A stretch of 37,831 nt of DNA, taken from positions 1 through 37,831 of the forward strand of contig JAGOPD010000012.1 of assembly GCA_017992175.1 (NCBI GenBank). The letters run 5' to 3'. The stretch comes from Candidatus Saccharicenans sp. GTDB taxonomy: Bacteria > Acidobacteriota > Aminicenantia > Aminicenantales > Saccharicenantaceae. Below are positions 7,897 to 15,947 of the stretch, piece by piece. Position 1 is the stretch's first letter, and each line of letters starts with the position of its first letter. Under the pieces are notes generated by a model. The model did not search any database. It saw only the letters and a program-made list of their open reading frames with translations, and was not told the DNA's origin. Position numbers and translations under genes: made by a program.

Positions 7897-10011
7897 TCAT
7901 AACCAGCTAAAACAGGTTACCAGGACATCCTGGACCAGCCAGAGTAAGTTAGCAGTTACGCCCAGAATTCTGGTCCCCGGCCCCTGGCGGGAATAACTGT
8001 TATTGGACAGATTAGTATCTATGAGCCACAGGCCTTCAGGATCGAGCCAGGCCCGTTTGACCTTTACCGGTTTCTCAAAATAGATGCGGTGCCAGCGGCT
8101 CTGGCCGTCCCATTCCCTCCACTCAGTACTGCCATCTTCAAATTCAACTTTCAATTTAAGACTGAAACCGGGTCCAAGCTGAATTTCACCATAACGTCTA
8201 AGAGTGATAGCGGTTTCGTATATTTTCTGCTTAGAACTGCCTTTTTTTTGCCCGGCAGCTGGACTGATAGCTTCTCTCCCCTTTTGGGCAGTTCTGGCTG
8301 GCAGCTGATCGCTTAGACCCTGATCTTGCTCAGGTTTGAGTTTTGTCTCGACAGAGCTGATGGCATAATCAAAATCCTTGGCCTGATAGAAAAATTCCTG
8401 GAAAAACCAATTTAAATCCTGTCCTGAGACCTCGTTTACCACCTGGATAAAATCTTCAGTCCGCGGATGTCGAAAGCGATATCGCTGGTGATAGGTGCGC
8501 ATTACCCTGGCCCAGATTTTGTCACCTAAAACGCTTTCCAGAGTGTAGAGAGAAGCGGCTGCCCGGTAATAGACATTGAGCGAATAACTGCCTGAATTAT
8601 AAAATTTCCAGGAAGGGGTGATGATTGGATCGAGTTTAGTCACCGGAACAGAAATAGTTCTGGCTAATTGCCAGTCATAAACTGCTGGCGTCTTAATCAA
8701 CCAGCCCAAAGGCAGGCCATTTATTTTCAAGGGAAGCCTGCCTGCCCCGTAAGCAATTGCCGAGACCTTTGAAGTCGAATAGGTATTAATCCCTTCATCC
8801 AGCCAGGCTTCTTCAAACTCATTACTGGCCACCAGCCCATACCAGTAATTGTGGCCGAATTCATGGATAATTACCCCTTCAGGAGACAGAACGTCCTTTT
8901 GCAGGATAACCGAAGTCCCGGCCGTAAAAAGAGTTGGATATTCCATGCCTCCGCTGCCGGTCCGGAAGGGCGGATCAACCAGGGTGATTGTCTGGTAAGG
9001 ATAAGGACCATACCAGAGGCCATAATACTTCATAGCCGCTCTTAAAGCCCGGAAATGACGCTCGACCTGATTTTTATGCTGCTTTTCAATGAGAAGGATC
9101 ATCCGGACATCAGGCAGCTTGATATCTTGAACAGTCAGTCCGAGAAGCGCGGCTATCTGCTGATATTCCTCTGGAGTAACCTCCTCTTCCCCTTTGAACC
9201 AGCGCTCGATTTTGATAAACCGTGGAGAAGCTGTCCAGGCAAAATCGTGAATGTTTTCCTGAGCATAGGTGTAGGTGGCCCGGCCGGCGGCCAGATCTTC
9301 GGTCTTCTCAACCTCCTGCCCGCAGGCTCCAACCACGAAATCTTTCGGAACGGTAATTTTCACCAGGAAATCTGCAAAATCTGCATAAAATTCAGAATTA
9401 AGGTGGTATTCATGGCAATTCCAGCCACGCCCGTCTTCATAAACACCTGGTTTGGGAAACCACTGGGAGATAAAAAATCCATTCTGGAAGTAACCGGTCC
9501 GCAGCCCGTTTTTCGGCACCTTGGCTTGAAAGTCAATATTCAGGGTCAGTGATTGCCCTGGAGCCACCGGCTGGGGCAAAACTACCCGCAAGACGGTTTG
9601 ATCATCAGGGTTAGGCGGCTCATCGGGACTGATAAAAACCGCCGCCGGCAGCAGATCCTGACCGTCAGAGGTTGTCAGCGAAGTTATTTTTATCCAGCCC
9701 CATTCGCCCTTTTCTGCCTTGAATCTTCTAAATAATTTTTCCTGGCTGGCTTCCTTAGCTAAAGTTGAGAGTTCATTTTTAAAGGCATTCCAGTATAGAT
9801 GAAGATGAATGTCGGGCACATAGTCATGGCTAAGATTTGTCCAGATAATAGTTCCTTTAGCTTGCAGGCTGGCGGTTTCAGGCAGAAGCTCAACCGCCAG
9901 GTTATAGATTACCGGGCGTTCCTGGGCCAGGCCGGGAATCAGGCCCGGAAATAAGAGTATGGAGATAAATAAACAGGCCGGTATCGTTTTTGACTTGTTT
10001 CTTTTTTTCAT
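7897..10011 (-). CDS. Secreted M1-family (gluzincin) aminopeptidase-like protein
   Basis: Zinc metallopeptidase that should cleave peptides outside the cytoplasm. Seen: a signal peptide (residues 1-29, ending GLIPGLA), the exopeptidase-type motif GGMEYP, HEFGH at 383-387 and the third zinc ligand E406 in NEFEEAWLDEG. An M1 beta-rich N-terminal domain precedes the catalytic domain. After about residue 545 there is a low-complexity, lysine/glutamine-rich linker, then a beta-rich tail. The last 20 residues are hydrophobic (LLWLVQDVLVTCFSWL) and could anchor the C-terminus in a membrane. GAGGT lies five bases before the ATG. First gene of the M1 peptidase, membrane protein and RNase run. Activity is likely; specificity cannot be read. 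Confidence 0.9.
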   Translation of the reverse strand: MKKRNKSKTIPACLFISILLFPGLIPGLAQERPVIYNLAVELLPETASLQAKGTIIWTNLSHDYVPDIHLHLYWNAFKNELSTLAKEASQEKLFRRFKAEKGEWGWIKITSLTTSDGQDLLPAAVFISPDEPPNPDDQTVLRVVLPQPVAPGQSLTLNIDFQAKVPKNGLRTGYFQNGFFISQWFPKPGVYEDGRGWNCHEYHLNSEFYADFADFLVKITVPKDFVVGACGQEVEKTEDLAAGRATYTYAQENIHDFAWTASPRFIKIERWFKGEEEVTPEEYQQIAALLGLTVQDIKLPDVRMILLIEKQHKNQVERHFRALRAAMKYYGLWYGPYPYQTITLVDPPFRTGSGGMEYPTLFTAGTSVILQKDVLSPEGVIIHEFGHNYWYGLVASNEFEEAWLDEGINTYSTSKVSAIAYGAGRLPLKINGLPLGWLIKTPAVYDWQLARTISVPVTKLDPIITPSWKFYNSGSYSLNVYYRAAASLYTLESVLGDKIWARVMRTYHQRYRFRHPRTEDFIQVVNEVSGQDLNWFFQEFFYQAKDFDYAISSVETKLKPEQDQGLSDQLPARTAQKGREAISPAAGQKKGSSKQKIYETAITLRRYGEIQLGPGFSLKLKVEFEDGSTEWREWDGQSRWHRIYFEKPVKVKRAWLDPEGLWLIDTNLSNNSYSRQGPGTRILGVTANLLWLVQDVLVTCFSWL

Positions 10012-10039
10012 CTAAACCTCACTTCAAGGCCTGACTATT

Positions 10040-10077
10040 CTATCAAAGCTGGTATAAAATCAGGCCCGGCTTGATAG
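10040..10077. repeat. Inverted repeat ahead of the M1 peptidase gene
   Basis: CTATCAA (10040-10046) and TTGATAG (10071-10077) are perfect 7-base arms 24 bases apart, with TATACC (minus strand) between them. It may be an operator, or chance. Confidence 0.25.
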
Positions 10078-10127
10078 CTAAAACTTAATAATTCGGGGAC
10101 TCTCGACAAAGACTGGCCTTTCGTAAT

Positions 10128-10586
10128 TCACCTTTGAGTTGATATCCATTCTTCCCAGTTGTGGCGTCGCGGGAAAAAAATAAACAGGACAGCCACTGAT
10201 ATAATTAAAAGAACATAAAAATCACGGTTAAGCCCGGCTATTAAAAACAGGAAAAGGCCAAATAAAGCCGGCAGCTCGCTCATGATAATCATAATAATTG
10301 AGGTCCGGTGAAGTTTATTTAACAGGGTTTCAGGCGTATCTCCGGGCTTCTCTTTGAGCAGAAATGATTGCAGCCATCTGGCCAGAATGATTGAGATAGC
10401 TGCTAAGCCATAAAAAATATATCTTAGTGTCTGGCGATTGGCTGACGGCGAAAAACCGGAAAAAGGGGCCAATTCGTTTCTGATCAATTCTTCCAGGACA
10501 AAATATAAAACCAGGGCACCAAAAACCGAATAGCCAATGGTGGCGGCAATCCGGTGTGTTTTTTTTATAACCTCTTCGAAGTCCAT
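10128..10586 (-). CDS. Small four-helix membrane protein of unknown function
   Basis: 152 aa, not recognised. Hydrophobic segments lie near residues 14-32, 50-66, 96-114 and 118-136. The polar loop between segments 2 and 3 (KEKPGDTPETLLNKLHRT) and the end FFPRRHNWEEW are probably cytoplasmic. No catalytic motif is seen. It lies 116 bases ahead of the M1 peptidase gene, on the same strand, and has its own strong promoter at 10604-10632. Start chosen at ATG 10586 with AGGAGA six bases ahead. Confidence 0.7.
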   Translation of the reverse strand: MDFEEVIKKTHRIAATIGYSVFGALVLYFVLEELIRNELAPFSGFSPSANRQTLRYIFYGLAAISIILARWLQSFLLKEKPGDTPETLLNKLHRTSIIMIIMSELPALFGLFLFLIAGLNRDFYVLLIISVAVLFIFFPRRHNWEEWISTQR

Positions 10587-10603
10587 CTCTGTCTCCTGCT
10601 GTG

Positions 10604-10632
10604 ATTATATGGTTTTTACTTTAGCGGGGCAA
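10604..10632 (-). promoter_or_regulatory. Strong promoter for the 152-aa membrane protein gene
   Basis: Minus strand: TTGCCC (10627-10632), a 17-base spacer, perfect TATAAT (10604-10609). The expected start is near 10597, so the mRNA would begin almost exactly at the Shine-Dalgarno AGGAG and have a leader of about 11 bases. Confidence 0.6.
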
Positions 10633-10743
10633 ATACTATTTAGGCTCGGGCCGTTACCTTAACATCTTCAGGACAATTTATTAGCGGTTACTGGCTTTAT
10701 TTTTTGGCCATGATCTGGACAGCCAGTTAACCCTCCGCCCTGA

Positions 10744-11952
10744 TCAGCTGACATAAAGCCATAAACCCTTTAAATAATCACTTTCCGGGTGAAAGACACT
10801 GACCGGATGATCATAAGACTGGCGGTGAGCAGTTAAAATTTTTACCCGACGGCCAGCCTCCAGAGCAGCTTGAAAAATTATCTTCTGAAACAATTCACGG
10901 CTAATATAATAAGAGCAGGAAAAGGTCAGGAGAAAACTATCTCTTTTCATCCTGGCCAGGGCCAGATAATTTAACCGTTGATAAGCCCGCCCGGCCTGTT
11001 TTTCATCTGCTTTTTTTTTGGCAAAAGCAGGCGGGTCAAGAATCACCAGATCATAAGCCAGTGATGATTGTTCAGTCAGGAAGTCAAACATATCCTGATT
11101 GATCAGCCTGAAGGAGGAGTTTCCAAAACCATTGGTCATCATATTTTCTTTAGCCACTTCGAGGGCCTGAGAAGAATAATCTACCAGCGTCACCGCGGCC
11201 GCCTGACCTTTCAAGGCTGATAGGGCAAAACCGCCAGAATAGCTAAAGCCGTCCAGAACCTTTTTCCCGGCAGCTATTTCCCGGACCAGCTTTCTCATTT
11301 CCCGCTGGTCGAGAAAAAGACCGGTTTTTTGAGCTCCAGTCAGATAAACTTTGAACTTTATTCCCTCTTCATCTATTAAGATTGGTTCAGACAGTCGTCC
11401 GGTTGACAATCCTTCCCGTTCCTTTAAGCCCTCTTCTTTTCTGGCTGGACTTAGAGACTTTTCATAAATAAACTGGGGCTGGACCAGTTCAGATAAAAGT
11501 TGAATGATCAAAGGCTTGAGCTTCTCCATCCCCAGAGTAGAAATTTGAATGACCAGACCAGGACCATAACGGTCCACGATAAGCCCGGGCAAGGAGTCAC
11601 TTTCACCGTTAACCAGGCGGCAGGCTTCTGCCTGGCTATAAACCCTTTTTCTCAGCTGAAGAGCTTCAGTCAGATTTCTTCGGATAGCTTCTTCCGGTCT
11701 GGCCTGGCCAAAGCTCACCAGCCGGCCGCTCAATGAACACTTGCGATTAAAATACCCATAGCCCAGAAGCCGGCCTTCGGCTGAATAGACTGGATAAAGG
11801 TTACCATCAGTAAAACCAGGAGGAAAAGATTGAATAGCTCCAGAAAATAACCATTGATGGCGGTTGGCAACGGATTTTTCCCGCCCGGGCTTGAGGATTA
11901 CCCCGGGGGTTTCCAATGGTTTCCCCGCTAGCTGGCTGTCTGGCTTTTTCAT
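10744..11952 (-). CDS. rlmI: RlmI-family 23S rRNA (cytosine-C5) methyltransferase
   Basis: SAM-dependent methyltransferase; the family methylates C1962 of 23S rRNA. Seen: an N-terminal PUA domain (about residues 16-85, with VILKPGREKSVANRHQWLFSGAI), a central domain, and a Rossmann methyltransferase with DGFSYSGGFAL (SAM site), DPPAFAK (motif IV) and the catalytic-cysteine segment TFSCSYY. Length 402 aa agrees with the family (about 395). A charged insertion (SPARKEEGLKEREGLSTG) lies ahead of the catalytic domain. ATG 11952 lacks a clear Shine-Dalgarno, but a strong promoter lies only about 15 bases upstream, which suits a nearly leaderless mRNA. Transcribed alone. Confidence 0.9.
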   Translation of the reverse strand: MKKPDSQLAGKPLETPGVILKPGREKSVANRHQWLFSGAIQSFPPGFTDGNLYPVYSAEGRLLGYGYFNRKCSLSGRLVSFGQARPEEAIRRNLTEALQLRKRVYSQAEACRLVNGESDSLPGLIVDRYGPGLVIQISTLGMEKLKPLIIQLLSELVQPQFIYEKSLSPARKEEGLKEREGLSTGRLSEPILIDEEGIKFKVYLTGAQKTGLFLDQREMRKLVREIAAGKKVLDGFSYSGGFALSALKGQAAAVTLVDYSSQALEVAKENMMTNGFGNSSFRLINQDMFDFLTEQSSLAYDLVILDPPAFAKKKADEKQAGRAYQRLNYLALARMKRDSFLLTFSCSYYISRELFQKIIFQAALEAGRRVKILTAHRQSYDHPVSVFHPESDYLKGLWLYVS

Positions 11953-11966
11953 GTCACTTTTAACTA

Positions 11967-11995
11967 ATTCTGCTCCAGGCAGTTCTACCTGTCAA
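11967..11995 (-). promoter_or_regulatory. Promoter for rlmI
   Basis: Minus strand: perfect TTGACA (11990-11995), a 17-base spacer, CAGAAT (11967-11972). Expected start near 11960, about 8 bases before the ATG. Confidence 0.55.
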
Positions 11996-12122
11996 CTTGA
12001 ATCTCTGCCATGTTATTTACAGTTGAAAGGTGAACCGGGGGTGAGACAGTCTATTTAGAAGAAGATTGGCCTGAATAACCTGACAGGCATTAGTCTAATG
12101 GTTAAACAAGTTTTGCTGGCGG

Positions 12123-12151
12123 TTGTCAATCCAGCTGAATGCTGATAGAAT
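12123..12151 (+). promoter_or_regulatory. Promoter for the CBM9-like/glgA operon
   Basis: TTGTCA (12123-12128), a 17-base spacer, TAGAAT (12146-12151): one mismatch in each box. Expected start near 12158, inside a tandem repeat that is listed separately. Leader about 37 bases. Confidence 0.6.
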
Positions 12152-12165
12152 TAACGGATTAACGG
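12150..12165 (+). repeat. Tandem 8-base repeat at the predicted transcription start
   Basis: Two exact head-to-tail copies of ATTAACGG (12150-12157 and 12158-12165) overlap the end of the -10 box and the expected start site. The placement suits a repressor site, although two copies of an 8-mer can also arise by slippage. Confidence 0.5.
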
Positions 12166-12194
12166 TCTAAAAGTTTTTTAATTAAAGAAGAAAG

Positions 12195-13016
12195 ATGGCA
12201 GACATGGGATCCGGCCTGATAAAACCTGAGACATATTACTGTTACCAGACTCCGTCACACCTTGAGATTAATGGCGACCTGGACAAACCAGCCTGGAAAA
12301 AGGCCAGGAAGTCCCGGAGATTTGTAGATCTGGTTACCGGCCAGCCGGCTTTTTTTGAGACCAGGATAGCTGCCCTGGCCGATAGCCATTATTTTTATTT
12401 AGCTTTCTGGCTGGAAGAACCTGACCTTCAGGCTCATTTAACCGAGAGGGATTCATTCCTCTGGCTGGAAAATGATGTCGAAGTCTTCATCGCCGGTCCT
12501 AACTGTTATTATGAGCTTCAGGTCAACGCGCTGGGAACTATCTATGAAGTTTTTTATATCTGGCAGGACGCTCTTAAACCGGGTAGCTTTTTTGACCGGC
12601 CCGAGTTTGATTTGACCGGCCGGAAAGTCGATGTCCTGGGCGGCTTTCAGGATAGCAGCCGATATGGACGTCATCCGCGAGGCCGCCGCTGGGCTTTTAT
12701 GGACTGGGATCTTCCCGGCTTAAAATGGGCGGTAAAACTTGATGGTAGTCTTAATAATTCAGCTGATGTTGACCGGGGCTGGACAGTCGAACTGGCTTTT
12801 CCCTGGTCAGGTCTGGAGCTGCTGGCTGAGGACCGTCTCCTCCCGCCAGATAATGGTCAGACCTGGCTGATGAACTTTTTCCGGTTTGAAACTCTGGAAG
12901 TTAATGGCCGGAAGATTGAGCCTTCGTTTGGCTGGTCACTGAGTCCTCATGGAGTTTATGACTCCCACCGGCCCGAGTTGTTTTCAAAAATAGTTTTTCT
13001 GGAAGACTCTATTTAA
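12195..13016 (+). CDS. Cytosolic CBM9-like carbohydrate-binding protein
   Basis: 273 aa, matching the family-9-like carbohydrate-binding fold. Seen: an opening INGDLDKPAWKKA, the strand YFYLAFWLEEPDL and the conserved NDVEVFIAGPNCYYELQVNALGT region at about residues 92-114, with many aromatic residues and WTVELAFPWSGL near 200. Unlike most CBM9-like modules it is not fused to an enzyme and has no signal peptide or lipobox, so it should be cytosolic. It lies 34 bases ahead of glgA on the same strand, under one promoter. A role in binding glycogen or another intracellular glucan is my inference from that linkage. The start ATG has only a weak purine-rich site (AAGAAAG). Confidence 0.78.
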   Translation: MADMGSGLIKPETYYCYQTPSHLEINGDLDKPAWKKARKSRRFVDLVTGQPAFFETRIAALADSHYFYLAFWLEEPDLQAHLTERDSFLWLENDVEVFIAGPNCYYELQVNALGTIYEVFYIWQDALKPGSFFDRPEFDLTGRKVDVLGGFQDSSRYGRHPRGRRWAFMDWDLPGLKWAVKLDGSLNNSADVDRGWTVELAFPWSGLELLAEDRLLPPDNGQTWLMNFFRFETLEVNGRKIEPSFGWSLSPHGVYDSHRPELFSKIVFLEDSI

Positions 13017-13050
13017 TTTTTTTTTAAATCTTTAATTCCGAGGTCAAGTC

Positions 13051-14517
13051 ATGGATCAAGCTGAATGTTTAAAAGTTGCTTTTATAACTCCGGAGATGGC
13101 TCCCCTGGCCAAGACAGGTGGCCTGGCCGATGTGACCGGAGCTTTGCCCAAATATCTCAGTCGCCTGGGCCAGCTGGAGGTTACGGTCTGGCTGCCATTT
13201 TACCGGGAAATAAAAAATAAAAATCTTGAACTGAAAACAGTTGCTTCTAACCTGAAGCTGAACGTTTTTCCAGCTGAAAAAACCTTTTCAATTCTCGAGT
13301 ATCAGGCGGAAGGCTTTAAAGTTTATCTGATAGAGAACGACTTTTATTTCGGCCGTGACTATCTTTACGGCACTCCCGAGGGTGATTACCCTGATAATGG
13401 CCAGCGTTTTGCTTTTTTTAGCCTGGCAGTTTTAACCGGGTTTAAAGTAATCAACTGGCCTCCTGATTTAATCCACGCTCACGACTGGCAAGCGGCCCTG
13501 ACTTTAGCCTATCTAAAGCATTCTCTGGCTGGGGACAGCTTTTACCAGAAAACCAGGTCGCTTTTTACCATTCATAACCTGGCCTATCAGGGACTTTTCC
13601 CGCCCGACATTCTGAATCAGGCCGGCCTGCCTGGCTATCTTTTTAATCCGGAGGATCTGGAATTCTATGGTCGGGTTAACTTTTTAAAAGCCGGGCTGCT
13701 TTATTCACAAGCCATCAGCACAGTCAGCCCGACTTACAGCCGGGAGATTCAATCAGCCGAATTTGGCTTCGGTCTGGATGGAGTCTTAAGAAAAAGATCT
13801 GACCGCTTGTTTGGAATTTTGAATGGCATCGACTATCAGGAATGGGACCCGGCGACTGATCCAGCCCTGCCGGCCCATTACTCGTCCCGGGCTCCAGCTG
13901 GAAAATTCCTCTGCCGCCAGGAACTTCTCCGCTCATTCAATTTTGAAGCGGAGAGCCAACGGCCGGTGGTCGGACTGGTTTCGCGTTTGGCCGGGCAAAA
14001 AGGATTCGATCTCCTGGTCAAAAGCCTGGATGAAATATTAAAAAGGGACCTCTACTTGATTATCCTGGGAACGGGTGAAAAACCAATTCAGGAGATGCTG
14101 AGTCAGGCTGCCAGGAAATATCCGGAGAGATTCGGCCTGAAAATTGCTTTTGATGACCGGCTGGCCAGGCTAATTTATGCCGGTAGCGATTTTTTCCTTA
14201 TTCCCTCCCGCTATGAGCCCTGCGGGCTGACCCAGATGTATAGCCTGAGGTACGGAACTATTCCTGTAGTTCGAAGCACTGGCGGTTTAAAAGATAGCAT
14301 CCAGGAATTTGATCCAGACCGGCTGGAAGGCAATGGCTTCAAGTTTGAAGACTATGAGACCCAGGCTTTACTGGCTGCTCTTGACCGGGCTCTCAGTTTT
14401 TACCAACGAAAACCTTTCTGGTCAAGACTGAAGAATAATGCTTTTAAGAGTGATTTTTCCTGGGAAAAAGCGGCTGCCAATTACTATGAGCTTTATTTAA
14501 AGATACTCAGCTTTTAG
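13051..14517 (+). CDS. glgA: Glycogen synthase (ADP-glucose type, GT5)
   Basis: Transfers glucose from ADP-glucose to the non-reducing end of alpha-1,4-glucan. Seen: the KTGGL substrate loop at residues 21-25, HAHDWQ in the N-terminal Rossmann domain, LNGID at the domain junction, and the C-terminal signature SRYEPCGLTQMYSLRYGTIP with STGGL. Length (488 aa) is typical of GlgA. GAGGT lies 7 bases before the ATG. Co-transcribed with the CBM9-like gene. Its 3-prime end overlaps galT by 11 bases in convergent orientation, so the two transcripts are antisense there and no terminator fits between them. Its substrate is supplied by glgC at 17287-18471. Confidence 0.95.
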   Translation: MDQAECLKVAFITPEMAPLAKTGGLADVTGALPKYLSRLGQLEVTVWLPFYREIKNKNLELKTVASNLKLNVFPAEKTFSILEYQAEGFKVYLIENDFYFGRDYLYGTPEGDYPDNGQRFAFFSLAVLTGFKVINWPPDLIHAHDWQAALTLAYLKHSLAGDSFYQKTRSLFTIHNLAYQGLFPPDILNQAGLPGYLFNPEDLEFYGRVNFLKAGLLYSQAISTVSPTYSREIQSAEFGFGLDGVLRKRSDRLFGILNGIDYQEWDPATDPALPAHYSSRAPAGKFLCRQELLRSFNFEAESQRPVVGLVSRLAGQKGFDLLVKSLDEILKRDLYLIILGTGEKPIQEMLSQAARKYPERFGLKIAFDDRLARLIYAGSDFFLIPSRYEPCGLTQMYSLRYGTIPVVRSTGGLKDSIQEFDPDRLEGNGFKFEDYETQALLAALDRALSFYQRKPFWSRLKNNAFKSDFSWEKAAANYYELYLKILSF

Positions 14518-15550
14518 GTTGTTCGTTTTTTCTGAGGTAGTCAGCAGCTGATTCTGGCGGGACAGGGTTGATATAGAAACCGGTCCCCAGTTCAAACCCG
14601 GCCACCTTGGTCAGGATCGGTAAGATTTCTAAATGCCAGTGATAATAATAATCGATTCCCGGCCAGGCCTTTTCAGCCACCTGGGGATTAGGAGCCTGGT
14701 GAAAGACCAGATTGAAGGGCGGGTCAGACAGTTGAGCTTTTAACCGGCTGAGAGCCTGCTTTAGAGCTTCAACTAAGGAAGTGATTTCTTCGTCAGCTAT
14801 CTGACGGAAAAAGGCAGAGTGCCTTTTAGGCATAATGGCCATCTCAAAGGGAAACCTGGAAGCAAAAGGTGTCATAACCACGAAAGACTCATTCTCAAAA
14901 ACCAGTCTTTCGCCTGATTGCAGCTCTTCCCGCAACTGGCGGCAGATAGCACATTCCCGGAAGGAATTCCGGAACAATCTTTCAGCACCATAAACTTCTT
15001 CTTTGATCCTCTTGGGTACAATGGGGGTAGCAATGACCTGAGAATGCGGGTGGGAAAGTGAAGCCCCGGCTTCCTGGCCTTTGTTTTTGAAAATCTGGAC
15101 ATATTGATAATGTAACTGCTGCTCAATGACGATGGTCCGCTGGCGGTAAACCTTAATGATTTCGGCTAAATGATCAAGAGGCAAATCAACCATCTCCACG
15201 TTATGATCCGGGTTTTCAATTATTACCTCATGGATACCAACCCCGGCCATCCATTGATAGCTGCCTCTGGTTTTTCTGGGAGGAAGCGAACCAGGAGTCA
15301 GAGCCGGAAATTTATTGGGAACTACTCTGGTCTTCCAGCCTGGCTGATCTGGCTTAGAGTCATTATCTCTGATCGAATAGACTTCGGGTGGCGTTTTGGC
15401 TTCATTCCCCGGACAGAAAGGACAAAAAGCCAGATTTTCTCTTCTGATTTCAGCCTGGGCTGAGGGCCGGAAGTCATCCGGCCGGCGGCTCCTTTCAGTC
15501 GAAATAATTACCCACCTTCCGGTTAACATATCTTTTCTTAATTCTGGCAT
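14507..15550 (-). CDS. galT: Galactose-1-phosphate uridylyltransferase
   Basis: Leloir-pathway enzyme exchanging UDP between glucose-1-P and galactose-1-P. Seen: zinc cysteines CPFC at residues 43-46, NPDHNVEM, the active-site HPHSQ at 167-171 (nucleophile H169, as in the family HPH) and the C-terminal YHWHLEILP. I chose ATG 15550 (347 aa), because GGAAG stands 7 bases before it. The frame also opens at TTG 15580, without a site. It follows the response-regulator gene by 43 bases and probably closes the glucan operon, feeding galactose carbon into glucose-1-P, the substrate of GlgC. Confidence 0.93.
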   Translation of the reverse strand: MPELRKDMLTGRWVIISTERSRRPDDFRPSAQAEIRRENLAFCPFCPGNEAKTPPEVYSIRDNDSKPDQPGWKTRVVPNKFPALTPGSLPPRKTRGSYQWMAGVGIHEVIIENPDHNVEMVDLPLDHLAEIIKVYRQRTIVIEQQLHYQYVQIFKNKGQEAGASLSHPHSQVIATPIVPKRIKEEVYGAERLFRNSFRECAICRQLREELQSGERLVFENESFVVMTPFASRFPFEMAIMPKRHSAFFRQIADEEITSLVEALKQALSRLKAQLSDPPFNLVFHQAPNPQVAEKAWPGIDYYYHWHLEILPILTKVAGFELGTGFYINPVPPESAADYLRKNEQPKS

Positions 15551-15593
15551 GACTTTACTTCCTTTTAGAATAATAACCAAAGATAACTGAGCT

Positions 15594-15947
15594 TTAGCTG
15601 CCGATTAGTTCTTTGATCTTAGCCTTTAATTCCTCAAGAGATGAAGATTTGATAACGTAAGCATCGGCTGCCCAGGTCATAAAATCATCTTTATAACTCT
15701 GATAAGCGGTATTGATGATAATTGGAATGTCCTTGCGCAGACCCATAACGTTAGCAATAAGTTCTATACCGTCTTTTCCTGGCATTCTGATATCAGTGAT
15801 AATAAGATCAAACTCTTCCTTCTGGACCAGTTCCAGAGCTGAATCGGCATCATGGGCTACTACCATCGTATAGCCTTCATTTTTTAATTCTTCCTCATAA
15901 AGCAAGCTTAAAGCCAGATCATCTTCAATCAGGAGTATTTTTTTCAT
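15594..15947 (-). CDS. Receiver-only response regulator
   Basis: 117 aa, a single CheY-like receiver domain with no output domain. Seen: acidic pair E8-D9-D10, phosphoacceptor D52 (ITDIRMPG), T80 and K100. All catalytic residues are present, so it should be phosphorylated. It overlaps the upstream histidine-kinase gene by the four bases ATGA, which implies translational coupling and a cognate pair. Without a DNA-binding domain it must act by protein contact or in a phosphorelay. The target is unknown; its position between glgC/kinase and galT makes a glucan-metabolism partner plausible. Confidence 0.9.
   Translation of the reverse strand: MKKILLIEDDLALSLLYEEELKNEGYTMVVAHDADSALELVQKEEFDLIITDIRMPGKDGIELIANVMGLRKDIPIIINTAYQSYKDDFMTWAADAYVIKSSSLEELKAKIKELIGS

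Noticed and set aside
9055-9552. 165-codon plus-strand frame inside the M1 peptidase gene
   Set aside because: It is a shadow of a conserved coding region, with no domain or promoter.
10690-10727. ACTGGCT/AGCCAGT inverted repeat after rlmI
   Set aside because: The 7-base arms are 24 bases apart with no T tract on either strand, so it is not a terminator. Such words are common here.
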